Assembly (NCBI GenBank): GCA_017540825.1
Contig: JAFYAH010000025.1
Coordinates: forward strand, 52,104-116,103
Source of the DNA: Candidatus Methanomethylophilaceae archaeon
GTDB lineage: Archaea > Thermoplasmatota > Thermoplasmata > Methanomassiliicoccales > Methanomethylophilaceae
DNA: 64,000 bases
Direction of reading: 5' to 3'
Shown one piece after another: positions 36,128-45,392 of this stretch (its first letter is position 1; each line of letters begins with the position of its first letter). The translations under genes and the position numbers were made by a program. The notes under the pieces are model-generated. The model ran no database searches, was not told the DNA's origin, and saw only the letters and a program-made list of their open reading frames with translations.

Positions 36128-37330
36128 TCAGTCGCCGAGGTTGGCCTGCTCTATGGCGGCGTCCAGCTCCTTCTGCAGCGCCTCGGGGAGGCCGTTGATG
36201 CTGCCGGACAGGAAGCCCCTGACGATCATGCTGACCGCCTGGTCCTCGTCCAAGCCCCTGGACATGAGGTACTCGATCTGGTCCCTCGCGATCTTCCCGA
36301 CCGCGGCCTCGTGGGTCATCTCCACGTCGGCGACATGGGCCTCGAGCTCCGGGATCGCCAGCGTCGAGCCGCCGTCCTTGAGGATGATGCTCCTGCACTC
36401 CAGATGCGCCTTCGCCCCGGGGGAGTTCCCGACCAGGCGGCCGCGGGCGCACATCTTCCCGCCCATGGAGATGCTCCTGCTCATGATCTCCGCCCTGGAG
36501 CCGACCCCGTTCAGGTTCACCATCCCTCCGGTGTCTATGTCGGAGCCCGCATGGGCGATGCACATGGTGTTGTAGGTGGTCGACGCCCCCTCGGACAGGT
36601 CCGACACAGGGAAGCTCTGGAGGTCTCCCACCGGGTTGAGGATGACGTAGTTGTTGATGTAGTTGGACCTCTTCCCTAGGACGCTCTTGGTCCTCGGGCG
36701 CACGCTGGTCTTGTCCCCCCAGCTGTGGATCATGGAGTACGACAGGTTGGCGTCGTCGCCAAGGTACATCTCCGTTACCCCCACGTGGAGGGAGTCGTTG
36801 GCGTGGTGGGTGGTCGTGCACCCGGTGATCATCTCCAGGGACGCGCCGTCCTCGACTATTATTATGTTGTGTATGTTCTGGATGGACCTGTTCTGGTCCA
36901 GGAGCATGCAGGACTGCATGGGGCTCTTGATGTGGTATCCGGCCTTCACACGGACGAAGAACCCGTCCCCGTCCTCCAGATAGGTCTTGGCGGTGTACTT
37001 GTCCTTGGAGGGGTCCATCGCGTTCCACATGAACTCCTTGAGCCCCTGGTGGACCTTCAGCGCCTGGCTCACGGACATGACCTCGAGGCCCTCCTGGACC
37101 TTGGGGCTGCAGTGGCTCATGGCGTTGTTTATGAACATGAGCGTCCCGGAGCGGGCCATCTCGTCGGCCACGACCCCTACGTTCTCCATGTACCTCTTGT
37201 ACTCCGAGCTCTCGAGGTCGGTTATCTCCGTGGCGTCCTTGTCGCCCTCGTCGTATCTCTCGAGGTCGATGTCCTTGCCGTATACCCCCTTCTTGTCGAG
37301 GGCCTGTCTCACGTCGTCCTTGCTCGGCAT
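36128..37330 (-). CDS. sufB: SufB/SufD-family Fe-S cluster scaffold protein
   Basis: The 400-residue protein belongs to the SufBD family that builds iron-sulfur clusters with the ATPase SufC. It shows a helical N-terminus, the right-handed beta-helix core (HNIIIVEDGASLEMITGC, GSRAEIMSRSISMGGK) and the C-terminal helical domain with THEAAVGKIARDQIEYLMSRG. Archaeal minimal systems consist of SufB and SufC only, as here. The ATG at 37330 overlaps the sufC end (ATGCCGA), giving tight coupling. It ends with TGA. Confidence 0.93.
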   Translation of the reverse strand: MPSKDDVRQALDKKGVYGKDIDLERYDEGDKDATEITDLESSEYKRYMENVGVVADEMARSGTLMFINNAMSHCSPKVQEGLEVMSVSQALKVHQGLKEFMWNAMDPSKDKYTAKTYLEDGDGFFVRVKAGYHIKSPMQSCMLLDQNRSIQNIHNIIIVEDGASLEMITGCTTTHHANDSLHVGVTEMYLGDDANLSYSMIHSWGDKTSVRPRTKSVLGKRSNYINNYVILNPVGDLQSFPVSDLSEGASTTYNTMCIAHAGSDIDTGGMVNLNGVGSRAEIMSRSISMGGKMCARGRLVGNSPGAKAHLECRSIILKDGGSTLAIPELEAHVADVEMTHEAAVGKIARDQIEYLMSRGLDEDQAVSMIVRGFLSGSINGLPEALQKELDAAIEQANLGD

Positions 37331-38055
37331 TCCTCGCACTCTCCGTAGCCGTTCTGCCTGATGTGCTTCAGCAGGTCGTACGGCCTGCCGCTGTACTCTA
37401 TCCTTCCTTCCTTCATGACGTACCCGCGGTCTGCGCCTATGTAGTCGAGGATCTGTCCGGTGTGCGTGATGACAAGCGACGAGACGTGCCTCTGGCGGCT
37501 GACCGAGCCAGTCTCGTCGTACAGGAGGTCCCTCACCTTCTGCCCGATGAGGTCTATGCTCTCCAGGTCCACCCCCGACTCGGGCTCGTCCAGGAGGATG
37601 AACTCGGGCTTCTGGGCGGTGAGCTGGAGGAGCTCGGACCTCTTGATCTCCCCTCCGGAGAAGCCGACGTTTATGTCCCTGTCCAGGAACCCGCTCATCT
37701 TGAACTCCTCGGCCCTTCCGACGACATCCGGGTTCGTCGACGCCGCCTTGACGAGGTCTCCGAGCTTCACGCCGAAGATGTTGGGCGGCCTCTGCATCAT
37801 CATCCCTATGCCCATCCTCGCGCGCTCGTCCACGCTCAGGCCGGTGATCTCCTTCCCTTTGAACAGTATGCTACCTTCCGTCACCTCGCAGGTGCTGTAG
37901 CCCATTATCGTGGACAGCAGGGTGGACTTCCCGGAGCCGTTCGGCCCGAAGAGTATGCACGTCTCTCCCTCCTCGACCGTGAGGTTCACCCCTTTGAGAA
38001 TCTTCCTTCCGCCGGCTTCAGCATGGAGATTCGTGATTTTCAGCATCTCGGTCAT
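37324..38055 (-). CDS. sufC: SufC, Fe-S cluster assembly ATPase
   Basis: The 243-residue ABC-type ATPase has Walker A GPNGSGKST, signature FSGGEIKR, Walker B FILLDEPESGVD (the SufC-typical ESG) and LVITHTGQIL. It drives conformational change in the SufB partner during cluster assembly. The frame reaches CGA (37326-37324) after GECEEC, at the usual SufC length; conventional translation adds four residues before TGA at 37309. The gene is divergent from the flavoprotein at 38173, with a shared 117-bp promoter region. Confidence 0.95.
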
Positions 38056-38143
38056 TTAATCGCCTAATGTTACTGGAACAGCGAATCCATACTTATAACC
38101 CACATCGACAACTCGTAGAACTGCGGCCTCGGCTCGGGACATG

Positions 38144-38150
38144 TATATAA
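38144..38150 (+). promoter_or_regulatory. TATA box of the flavoprotein gene
   Basis: TATATAA lies 23-29 bases upstream of the ATG at 38173, the spacing of a leaderless archaeal transcript. Confidence 0.6.
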
Positions 38151-38172
38151 CGGATGAGCCGATGGACGGCGC

Positions 38173-38754
38173 ATGAAGGTCCTTGCGCTGAACGGGAGCC
38201 CCCGCCCCATAGGGAACACGACCAACATCCTGAACGACATGCAAGACGAGTTCGAGAGGGAGGGCGTGGAGTTCGAGCTGGTGCACCTCTACGAGTACAA
38301 CTTCGTCAACTGCAACGTGTGCCTGACGTGCGAGATCCGTGGGGACGGACGTTGCATGGACGAGGACGACGGGTTCAACCAGCTCCTGAACAGGATGCGC
38401 GCCGCAGACGCTATAGTCCTCGCGTCGCCTGCTTATGCGGGAGCCTGCTCGAGCGTCATGCAGACGTTCCTGGAGAGGGCCCACCTGGTCTTCGAGAAGA
38501 GCGACCTAGGGCTGGCTGGCAAGGTCGGCGGCGCCGTGGCGGTCTATTCCCACCAGGGAGGGTCGCTGGTCTACAACCAGATGGTGGACTTCCTTCTGAA
38601 CAACGGGATGCTGGTGGCCGGGTCCAACCCCCTGCCCATCGTCCGCGCCCTGAACTCGCCCCAGTACCTGGAGGACAGGTCCGGGATGAAGGGGGTGATG
38701 GGCATGGTGAAGAACATGGTCTCCGCCCTCATGCGCCTCAACGGGTACGAGCGA
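38173..38754 (+). CDS. Iron-sulfur flavoprotein (flavodoxin-fold NAD(P)H-dependent FMN reductase family)
   Basis: The 193-residue protein has the flavodoxin-like FMN loop NGSPRPIGNTTNIL, a compact cysteine motif CNVCLTCEIRGDGRC (C-x2-C-x2-C-x7-C) matching the [4Fe-4S] ligand pattern of Isf proteins, and SPAYAGACSSVMQTFLERA. It should shuttle electrons between ferredoxin or NAD(P)H and small acceptors, possibly in oxidative-stress defence. It ends after MRLNGYE at CGA (38752-38754), half of a CGATCG palindrome whose other half ends the convergent gene; the conventional reading runs 250 codons antisense through that gene. Confidence 0.9.
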
Positions 38755-39468
38755 TCGGAAGAAGCACATCCTGCACCCTTCCGAGACGCACACCCTGGCC
38801 GCGGCCTCCATCCTGTCCAGCGGCCCGGAGTAGCGCCTCACCATCATCTTCCCTTCCTCGGGGAGCCTCTTGCGCAGCTTCTTGCACTCCTCCACGAGCC
38901 TTCCGGCCTCCTCAGGAGTCAGAGGCTCCTCCGTCTTGGCGCGCTCCGGTACCGACGCCACCAGGGGGCATCCGTGCTTGGCCGCTATCGACGGGAGGAG
39001 GCTGTTGTCCGGCCCGAAGGCGCCTATGCATCCGCGCCCCTTGTCCCAGGACAGCGGGCACCGGGCGCAGGTCTCGTTCATGTCGTCGAAGGAGAGCATG
39101 TCCCATTCGGTCACCGACTCGTCCGCCCTGTCGAGGACGGTCCTTCTGTCGTCCTCGGAGAGCTTCCTCAGGTCCGCCCATCCGGAGCAGACCTCTCTGG
39201 CCAGAGGCTCCAGGGCGGCCCTGTCGGCTCTCTTGAGGCTGCAGAGGTACACGTATTCCGACTCGGGGTCGAGGGAGTTCCTGTCCGAGAACGACTCCCA
39301 GTCCGAGACCGCCTTTCTGGCCTCGTCCACCGGCACGACGGCGTCCTTCTCCAGAACCGCTTCAAGCCCGGAGACGTCAGCCACATGGGCCCTCGCCGTC
39401 ACGTTCCTCATCCTGTTGCAGAGGGCCCTTTCGGCGTCCTCGTAGAAGATCCTGATGCTTATCCCCAT
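38755..39468 (-). CDS. Cys-containing protein of unknown function
   Basis: I do not recognise this 237-residue soluble protein. It is rich in Asp, Glu and Arg and has a central DMNETCARCPLSWDKGRGC cluster and a C-terminal VCVSEGCRMCFF, so a metal or Fe-S site is possible. No signal peptide or membrane segment is seen. The start at 39468 overlaps the preceding gene as CGATG. It ends at CGA (38757-38755) directly after the last Cys-containing motif. Otherwise the frame would run antisense through the whole flavoprotein gene. Confidence 0.68.
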
Positions 39469-40031
39469 CGTCTCCTCCTCCTCTTTTCCTTGGCATCCGC
39501 CTCGTAGTCCTTGTCGCTGAAATGGGTGATCTTGTAGCTCTCGAACCCGTCGGGGTCGTACTTCTGCAGGAACTCCTCCCTGTTGTCCCAGTACTGGCCG
39601 AAGAATATCGGTATCTTCAGCAGGTTGAGCAGGGCCATCACGCCTATGAGCCATGTCACGACGACCCCTGCGGTGACCTCCGAGCCGTTGATCATGAATC
39701 CGACGAAGTCTCCCAGGTCTCCGAAGTTGACCAGGTAGAGGAACCAGACGTAGTTCCCTATCATGGCGGCAGTCTGCGCCGCTATGCGCATCTTGTCCCC
39801 TTTGCGGAAGAAGCCTACGAAGAAGTACAGGGCCGCCATCACGGCCCCGAACCGCATGGACCTCCCGAGCATGTCGAACACCCCCTGCAGCTGGAAGTCA
39901 GACAGGTCCCACCCGGCTATCGAAGGATCCCTCAGGAACGCGGCGATGCAGTACGGTATCCCGATGTAGGCCATGGCGGCCACGGCCGCGAACAGGATCC
40001 CGAAGAACACGCTGTGCTTCCTGCCTTTCAT
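39468..40031 (-). CDS. Four- to five-helix membrane protein of unknown function
   Basis: The 187-residue protein has hydrophobic helices at about 7-33, 60-78, 86-108 and 118-143 and a charged cytoplasmic C-terminus ending EKRRRR just before CGA (39470-39468). That CGA overlaps the next ATG (CGATG). Conventional translation adds two residues before TAA. No family recognised. It is coupled by ATGA with the secreted protein upstream, so the three genes 38755-40966 probably form an operon. Confidence 0.65.
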
Positions 40032-40966
40032 GCGAACCCTCCTGCCATGGTCTCCAGCTTCTTCAGGAGATCGACCAGGGCGCTCGAAGTGTCGTCGGAG
40101 AGGATGACGGCGGTGCTGCCGGAAGCGATCGCCAGGCTTCCCTTGTCCAAGGAGTTCTTGATGGAGGTCGACGGGGCAGCGTTCCTTCCGTCCAGCTCCA
40201 TGACGCCGTTCTTCATCGTGAAGCTCGTGTAGTCGCCTATGCTCCCGGCACAGCTCTGGTACGCGGGGAGCCCGGAGATGACGTCCTTGTCCTTCCCGCT
40301 GGTGGTGAAGCTGTACCCGTGGGAGTCCAGGTCCGTCCTGACGTCTATGTCGAACTTCATGTTGGACTCGTAGTTTATGTGTATCCCCACGTATTCGTCG
40401 CACCCGTAGGCCAGCGCGGCGTACTTCAGGACGTAGGGGATGGTGAAGTCCGCATGGACAACGTTCCCCTCGCAGGCGTTGGCCGAGCTGGCGGGTATCA
40501 TGATCCCGGAGCCTTCGTAGCCGATGACGAGGCTTATGGAGGATACGCGGGTTATGATGTCGGGGACGTGAATGTCCATGACGGTCCTTTCGGCAACGGC
40601 GTTCCTGTAGGTTATCATCTCCTGGGTGAGCGTGCTCCCGTCGGGTCCGACGGCCCTCGCCGAGGTAGCCCCGCTGGACATCACCTTATGCGACACGTTC
40701 GCGATGCTGTCCCTGCTCAAGGGGTCGGAGTACTCGCCGTACAGGATGCGGCAGCCGGTCTTTCCATCTATGGCCTCCGTCAGGTTGGACGAGAGGCATT
40801 CGGCGTCCATCCACGTCAGGTCGTACTCGGACTTCGTGCTTATCTCCACGTCCCACTGGTTGCCCGACACGTTCAGAAGGGCGGACGCCAGCGGCGCGAA
40901 CAGTATGACGACGGCGATAACCACGACCACAGAATAGAACGTCCTCGCCGTCGTCTCCGCTTTCAT
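40028..40966 (-). CDS. Membrane-anchored extracellular protein of unknown function
   Basis: The 312-residue protein has one N-terminal membrane helix (about 10-30) and a large outside domain with several Cys (DAECLSSN, TGCRILYG, NACEGNVV, AYGCDEY, AYQSCAGS) that could form disulfides. I see no recognised domain; a DUF of methanogen membrane proteins is likely. It is the first gene of the minus-strand operon that continues with the membrane protein at 39468. It ends with TGA overlapping the next ATG (ATGA). The upstream region contains AT-rich promoter-like sequence around 40970-41000. Confidence 0.6.
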   Translation of the reverse strand: MKAETTARTFYSVVVVIAVVILFAPLASALLNVSGNQWDVEISTKSEYDLTWMDAECLSSNLTEAIDGKTGCRILYGEYSDPLSRDSIANVSHKVMSSGATSARAVGPDGSTLTQEMITYRNAVAERTVMDIHVPDIITRVSSISLVIGYEGSGIMIPASSANACEGNVVHADFTIPYVLKYAALAYGCDEYVGIHINYESNMKFDIDVRTDLDSHGYSFTTSGKDKDVISGLPAYQSCAGSIGDYTSFTMKNGVMELDGRNAAPSTSIKNSLDKGSLAIASGSTAVILSDDTSSALVDLLKKLETMAGGFA

Positions 40967-41190
40967 GGTTCATAATACAAGGTCTACGATAAAACCGTTG
41001 GCAGGAGATTCCCGGGCAGGTTAAAACCGGCACCCTGCTGGGCAGAGCAGAGGCGCATGCGAACAGCCTAGTCCTCCCTTCCAAGGTCTAATTCTATAAG
41101 AGCGCATGCGGAGTCGGGCGGAAGGCGATTCCTGGAGGCTCGATATGATTTTATTTGGCCGCATGGATGGAACCTCCAGAAGTGTTGCCG

Positions 41191-42042
41191 ATGTTCCAGG
41201 TCGCGTTTTATGGGAAAGGCGGTATAGGAAAGTCCACGATGGCCGCGAACGTGTCGTATTCGCTGGCCTGCAAGGGCAAGAAGGTGATGCAGGTGGGATG
41301 CGATCCCAAGCACGACTCCACCCGTCTCCTCCTGGGCGGAAGGGCCCAGGGCACGGTGCTCGACTACGTCCGCTCCGTCCCGGTCCTCCAGAGGAAGCTC
41401 GAGGACGTGATAGGGACGGGGTCCGGAGGGGTCATCTGCGCCGAGGCAGGAGGACCCGAGCCAGGCATAGGCTGCGCCGGGCGCGGCATCCTCACGACCT
41501 TCGACACCTTGAAGAAGCTGGGCGCCGACGGCCTGGACGTGGACATAAGGATCTACGACGTTCTGGGGGACGTCGTCTGCGGCGGGTTCGCGGTCCCTCT
41601 GAGGGGGGAGTACGCCGACGCCGTGGTGCTGGTGACATCCGGCGAGTTCATGTCCATGTACGCCGCCAACAACATCATGAAAGGCCTGGCCAACTTCGAC
41701 ACGGGGAAGCCCCGCCTCCTCGGCATGATCCTCAACTCGCGCGGAGTGGAGGACGAGGAAGGGTCCGTAGGGAGGTTCGCGAAGGCGACCGGAGTCCCGA
41801 TAATCGCCGTCATGCCCCGCGACTACGCCTTCAGAGACGCCGAGGCGGCCGGGAAGACGGCGCGCGAGCTCCGCCCGGACTCGGAGATATCCAGGAGGGT
41901 GGACGCCATCGCCCAGGCGGTCTCAGATGCGGCGGAAGGGAAGGCGCGGCTGTTCTACCCGCACCCTCTGGACGACCTCCAGCTCTCCGACCTGGCCGCA
42001 GGCAGGGAGATACGCGCCCCATCCGCCCCGGCCAGCGACCGA
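41191..42042 (+). CDS. NifH-like ATP-dependent reductase of a nitrogenase-like system
   Basis: The 283-residue NifH/BchL/CfbC-type iron protein has P-loop YGKGGIGKSTMAAN, the NifH-type GCDPKHDSTRLLLGG, and both Cys regions that hold the bridging [4Fe-4S] cluster (GGPEPGIGCAGRGI and YDVLGDVVCGGFAVPLR). It should deliver electrons with ATP hydrolysis to the D/K-like partners. After APSAPASD the frame contains CGA at 42040-42042, the only CGA in a 724-codon open frame and exactly at normal NifH length, so I treat this as its end. Conventional translation gives an H-D fusion. The start is chosen at MFQVAF; ATG at 41167 and TTG at 41155 are alternatives. TATA-like TGATTTTATTT lies at 41147-41157. 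Confidence 0.88.
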
Positions 42043-42096
42043 CAACCCTGCGAAGGCTGCCCCAGGCGCAGGTCGTCCATACGCGACACCAGGATC

Positions 42097-43329
42097 ATGA
42101 GCTCATGCGCCGCGTACGGGGCCATGGCCGCGTTCATGAGGCTCACGGACTACACTGTCGTGCTCCACGGCCCGCGCAGCTGCATGTACCTGATGGACAT
42201 GTCCCGCGGCGGCATCTCGCTGAGGCTGCACCGCAGGGGGATGTACAGCAGCCCGCCCACCCACAGGCTTCGCTGCACCATGATGGACGACACCGTGTCC
42301 ATATTCGGGGGCGTGAAGCATCTGGACTCCTGCCTCCGCAAGGCCTTGGACGAGGGATGCCGGAAGATCGCGGTGGTGACCACCTGCATGCCGGGGATAA
42401 TCGGCGACGACTCCGAGACTGTGGTAAAGAGGGCCGCCCTCGACTATCCCGACGCCGAGATCAGGTTCGTCCCTACGGACGGCGACATGGCGGGGAGCTT
42501 CACGGAAGGGATGACCATGGCAGCCGTCGAGATAGCAGGGATGATCGACCTGTCGGTGGAGCCGGAGCCGGGCTACGTGAACCTCGTAGGGCATTCCTTT
42601 TTCGACATCCAGTGGGACAAGGGCATCAAGGAGCTCGACCGCATGCTGTCGGTGTTCGGGCTGAAGGTGAACTGCCGCTTCCTGGACGAGTGCGAGTCGG
42701 AGGACATCAGGGGATTCTGCAGGGCTTCAATTGACATGCTGGTGTCCAACGACGACGCCAACCGGGAGAACTACCGCATAATCTCCGCCCGCACCGGAAG
42801 GGAGCCCTTCCCGCTCCCCCTGCCCGTAGGGATAAGGGAGCATGTGGCCTGGATGCGCGCCATGGGGGAGAAGCTGGGGATGAATGACGCCGCGGAGGCC
42901 GAGATAGCTTCCGCCCAGGACGAGTACGGACGGTTCCTGGAGGAGCACGGCCGCCGCTTCCGCGGGAAGAAGGTGATTATACTCAGCAGGAAGAACGACT
43001 GGCTGATCGACCTGTTCCTCGACCTGGGGGCCGACATCGTCCGCATAGGCGTGTTCCCGGGCGTGCGCCAGTACTTCGCGGAGATCCCTTCGAGGCACCA
43101 GTCCATGGTCACCGAGGACTACTCTCTGGAGAAGCTGGAGGAGGACATGGACGTCCTGGAGCCGGACCTGCTGATATCGGACCTGGCCTTCCCTGTTAGG
43201 GGCAGATGCAGGTTCGCGAGGATAAGGAGGGTGGGGGCGGGATACAGGGGCACAATGATGTACGCCGAGTATCTCGAGAACGTGATGAGGCTCCCCGCCA
43301 CGGAAGGATGGAAGGAGGCGGTGCTGTGA
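42097..43329 (+). CDS. NifD-like subunit of a nitrogenase-like reductase
   Basis: The 410-residue protein belongs to the nitrogenase component 1 family. It keeps three Cys positions of the P-cluster type (MSSCAAYG, HGPRSC, VVTTCMPGIIGDD) and has the three-domain Rossmann organisation (VNLVGHSFFDIQWD, KKVIILSRKNDW). Between the H gene's CGA and the ATG at 42097 are 54 bases in the same frame containing a CEGCP-like reading; if CGA is read as Arg, H and D are fused and this becomes linker. It overlaps the K-like gene by GTGA. The substrate is unknown; it is not the classical NifDK, and CfbD-type (F430) identity is not supported because a K-like partner exists. Confidence 0.82.
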   Translation: MSSCAAYGAMAAFMRLTDYTVVLHGPRSCMYLMDMSRGGISLRLHRRGMYSSPPTHRLRCTMMDDTVSIFGGVKHLDSCLRKALDEGCRKIAVVTTCMPGIIGDDSETVVKRAALDYPDAEIRFVPTDGDMAGSFTEGMTMAAVEIAGMIDLSVEPEPGYVNLVGHSFFDIQWDKGIKELDRMLSVFGLKVNCRFLDECESEDIRGFCRASIDMLVSNDDANRENYRIISARTGREPFPLPLPVGIREHVAWMRAMGEKLGMNDAAEAEIASAQDEYGRFLEEHGRRFRGKKVIILSRKNDWLIDLFLDLGADIVRIGVFPGVRQYFAEIPSRHQSMVTEDYSLEKLEEDMDVLEPDLLISDLAFPVRGRCRFARIRRVGAGYRGTMMYAEYLENVMRLPATEGWKEAVL

Positions 43330-44594
43330 GGACGCTCCCAGACGGGTTCAACGGCGCCGTGATGGCGGTGGAGAGCATCGAGGACGCCGCGGTGCTCCTG
43401 CACGGGCCGGGAGGCTGCAGGATAAGGCATATGATCCACTCCACAGCGACGTTCCCCAGGGTCGCCCCAGGCTCCCCGGAGGACTACTACGGGATCTACT
43501 ACTACGGGTACCCCAGGGTCCCGGCCACCTACCTGGACGAGTACGACTTCATAAACGGCGCCTTCTACAAGATGTCAGAGGCGCTGCCTGTGGTGGCGGC
43601 GAAGGAGCCCTCGATAATCGTGGTCATAAACTCGCCCGGTGCGGCCCTCATAGGCGACAACCACGAGAAGGCCATCAGGGACAGCGGGCTGGAGGGCAGG
43701 GCGATTTACATGGACGAGTCCCTGGTCTCGATGCCCATGACCGAATGCTACGGCCACATGCTCCGCGCCGTCATGGAGCACCTGTCCCCCGAGAGGAGGG
43801 ACGTCGTCCCGGGAACGGTGAACCTGCTGGGCCTGTCGCTTTTCGACAAGGACTGGGCCGCAGGCAGGGAGGAGCTGTGCGCCATCGTGGAGAGCATGGG
43901 CCTGAAGGTCGTCTCCACCCCAGGGGCGGGGGCTTCGGTGCAGGACCTGAAGGATTCCGTCTCCGCCGAGATGAACGTCGTGGTCTGCCCCGAGATGTGC
44001 GCCGGGCTGCTCGAGTACTACGAGTCCCTGGGGATCCCGACCGTCCGTTCCCCCGCGGGGGCGCCTGTGGGCTTCTCCGCCGTCAGGGAGTGGGCGAAGG
44101 CGGTGGCCGTCGCAGCCGGGAAGGATCCCGGGCCCGCTCTCGAGAAGGTCCGCTCAGCCGAGAGGAAGGTCTACGACAAGCTCATGGGGATGAAGTACAA
44201 CGCCCTGCGCATGAGGGGGATGTCCTTCTCCATCGCCGGGACCGCCTCCGTGGTCAGGCCTCTGGCCGAGTGGCTGTACAGCTACCTCTCCATGGTGCCG
44301 GTCGCCGTCGCGGTCGATCCCGGGGCGGACGAGAGGGAGGTTTCCATGCTCAGGTCCTTCCTGGACGAGAGGGACTTATCGGACTCCTTCGGGAAGGAGC
44401 CTCTGGAAGGCAGCGAGGCAGTCCTATGCGAGGGCGTCACAGCGCTCACCATGGCCGAGGCCTCGGGATGCATCGGGATCCCGATTGGGCATTCGTGCAC
44501 CGGGATGGACGACATAATCCCCCGCCCGATATACGGCGTCCAGGGGGCGCTCTACATACTGGACGAGATGATGCACGGCGTCAGGGGAAGCCGA
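43326..44594 (+). CDS. NifK-like subunit of a nitrogenase-like reductase
   Basis: A 422-residue component-1-type protein starting at a GTG that overlaps the NifD-like TGA. The first Cys region is HGPGGC; the second family region reads INSPGAALIGDN, with Ser or Gly where cluster-binding Cys usually stands, so its cluster differs from a P-cluster. A C-terminal GCIGIPIGHSCTGMDD holds two further Cys. It ends after MHGVRGS at CGA (44592-44594); the conventional frame continues 310 codons antisense through the exporter genes, and a GC hairpin follows the CGA. It probably forms a D-K heterotetramer reduced by the H protein. No nifB, nifE or nifN is nearby. Confidence 0.85.
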
Positions 44595-44636
44595 GGGCGG
44601 GTCCCGGAGAGGCTTGGCCCCTCCGTTCGCCGGCCG

Positions 44637-45392
44637 TCAGACCTTCCTGGTCTTCAGAAGGTAGAGGTTCAGAGCGAAGAAAGCCGCCCCGAACGCTATC
44701 AGGACCGCCAGGGAGATCCAGGGGAACTCCAGGTAGTCGGGGAGGGCGGCTGCCCTTATGGTCTCGCTGGCATGCGTCAGCGGGAGGCAGTACAGCACCG
44801 CCTGGAACACGGGGTTCAGGGACGACACCGAGAAGAACGTGCCGCAGAGGAACGTCATGGGCAGTATGATCAGGCTGTTCAGGGTCGCCATGCTCTGGTG
44901 CGACTTGGACAGAAGGGCGGCGGCCATCCCCAGCAGGGAGAACGTGATGCAGGAGATGACGATGCACAGCACCACCAGCGGGGTGAGGGCCAGGTCGGAG
45001 GCCAGGAACAGCCCCAGCGCATAGATCAGGAGGCAGCTAATGAGGCCCCTGGTCAGCCCGAGCATGCATTTGCCTATGACGATGGACGACAGGCTCAGGG
45101 GGCACATCATCATCTCGTCGAAGCTCTTGTAATACAGCCTCTGCACGTTCATCCTGGTCGCGGTCGAGCCGAAGGACGACGAGAGCGACGACAGGGCGGC
45201 TATCCCGGGGATGACGAACGCCACGTAGGACACCCCGATGTCCGTCTGCCCGGTCCTGAGCCCGTATCCGAACGCTATGAGGTACAGCAGAGGGCTCATG
45301 ATGCTCATCACCAGGATGTTCCAGAAGTTGTGCTTCATGAACATCATGTCGCCCCATGCGACGTGGTAGGCGTCCACCAGAAGGTTGCTCAT
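44637..45392 (-). CDS. ABC-2-type exporter permease
   Basis: The 251-residue six-helix ABC-2 permease includes the family segments SYVAFVIPGIAALSSLSSSF, SFDEMMMCPLSLSSIVIGK and FLCGTFFSVSSLNPVFQAVL. It is a close paralogue of the plus-strand permease at 47768. The start overlaps the ATPase stop (ATGA at 45389-45392). The pair probably exports a hydrophobic compound, antibiotic or polysaccharide. It ends with TGA, convergent with the NifK-like gene across a GC-rich hairpin region. Confidence 0.9.
   Translation of the reverse strand: MSNLLVDAYHVAWGDMMFMKHNFWNILVMSIMSPLLYLIAFGYGLRTGQTDIGVSYVAFVIPGIAALSSLSSSFGSTATRMNVQRLYYKSFDEMMMCPLSLSSIVIGKCMLGLTRGLISCLLIYALGLFLASDLALTPLVVLCIVISCITFSLLGMAAALLSKSHQSMATLNSLIILPMTFLCGTFFSVSSLNPVFQAVLYCLPLTHASETIRAAALPDYLEFPWISLAVLIAFGAAFFALNLYLLKTRKV

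Noticed and set aside
41191..43329. A genuine NifH-NifD fusion
   Set aside because: Not fully excluded, but the only CGA in the frame lies exactly at normal NifH length and CGA terminates many other genes here; I treat them as two genes and flag the alternative.
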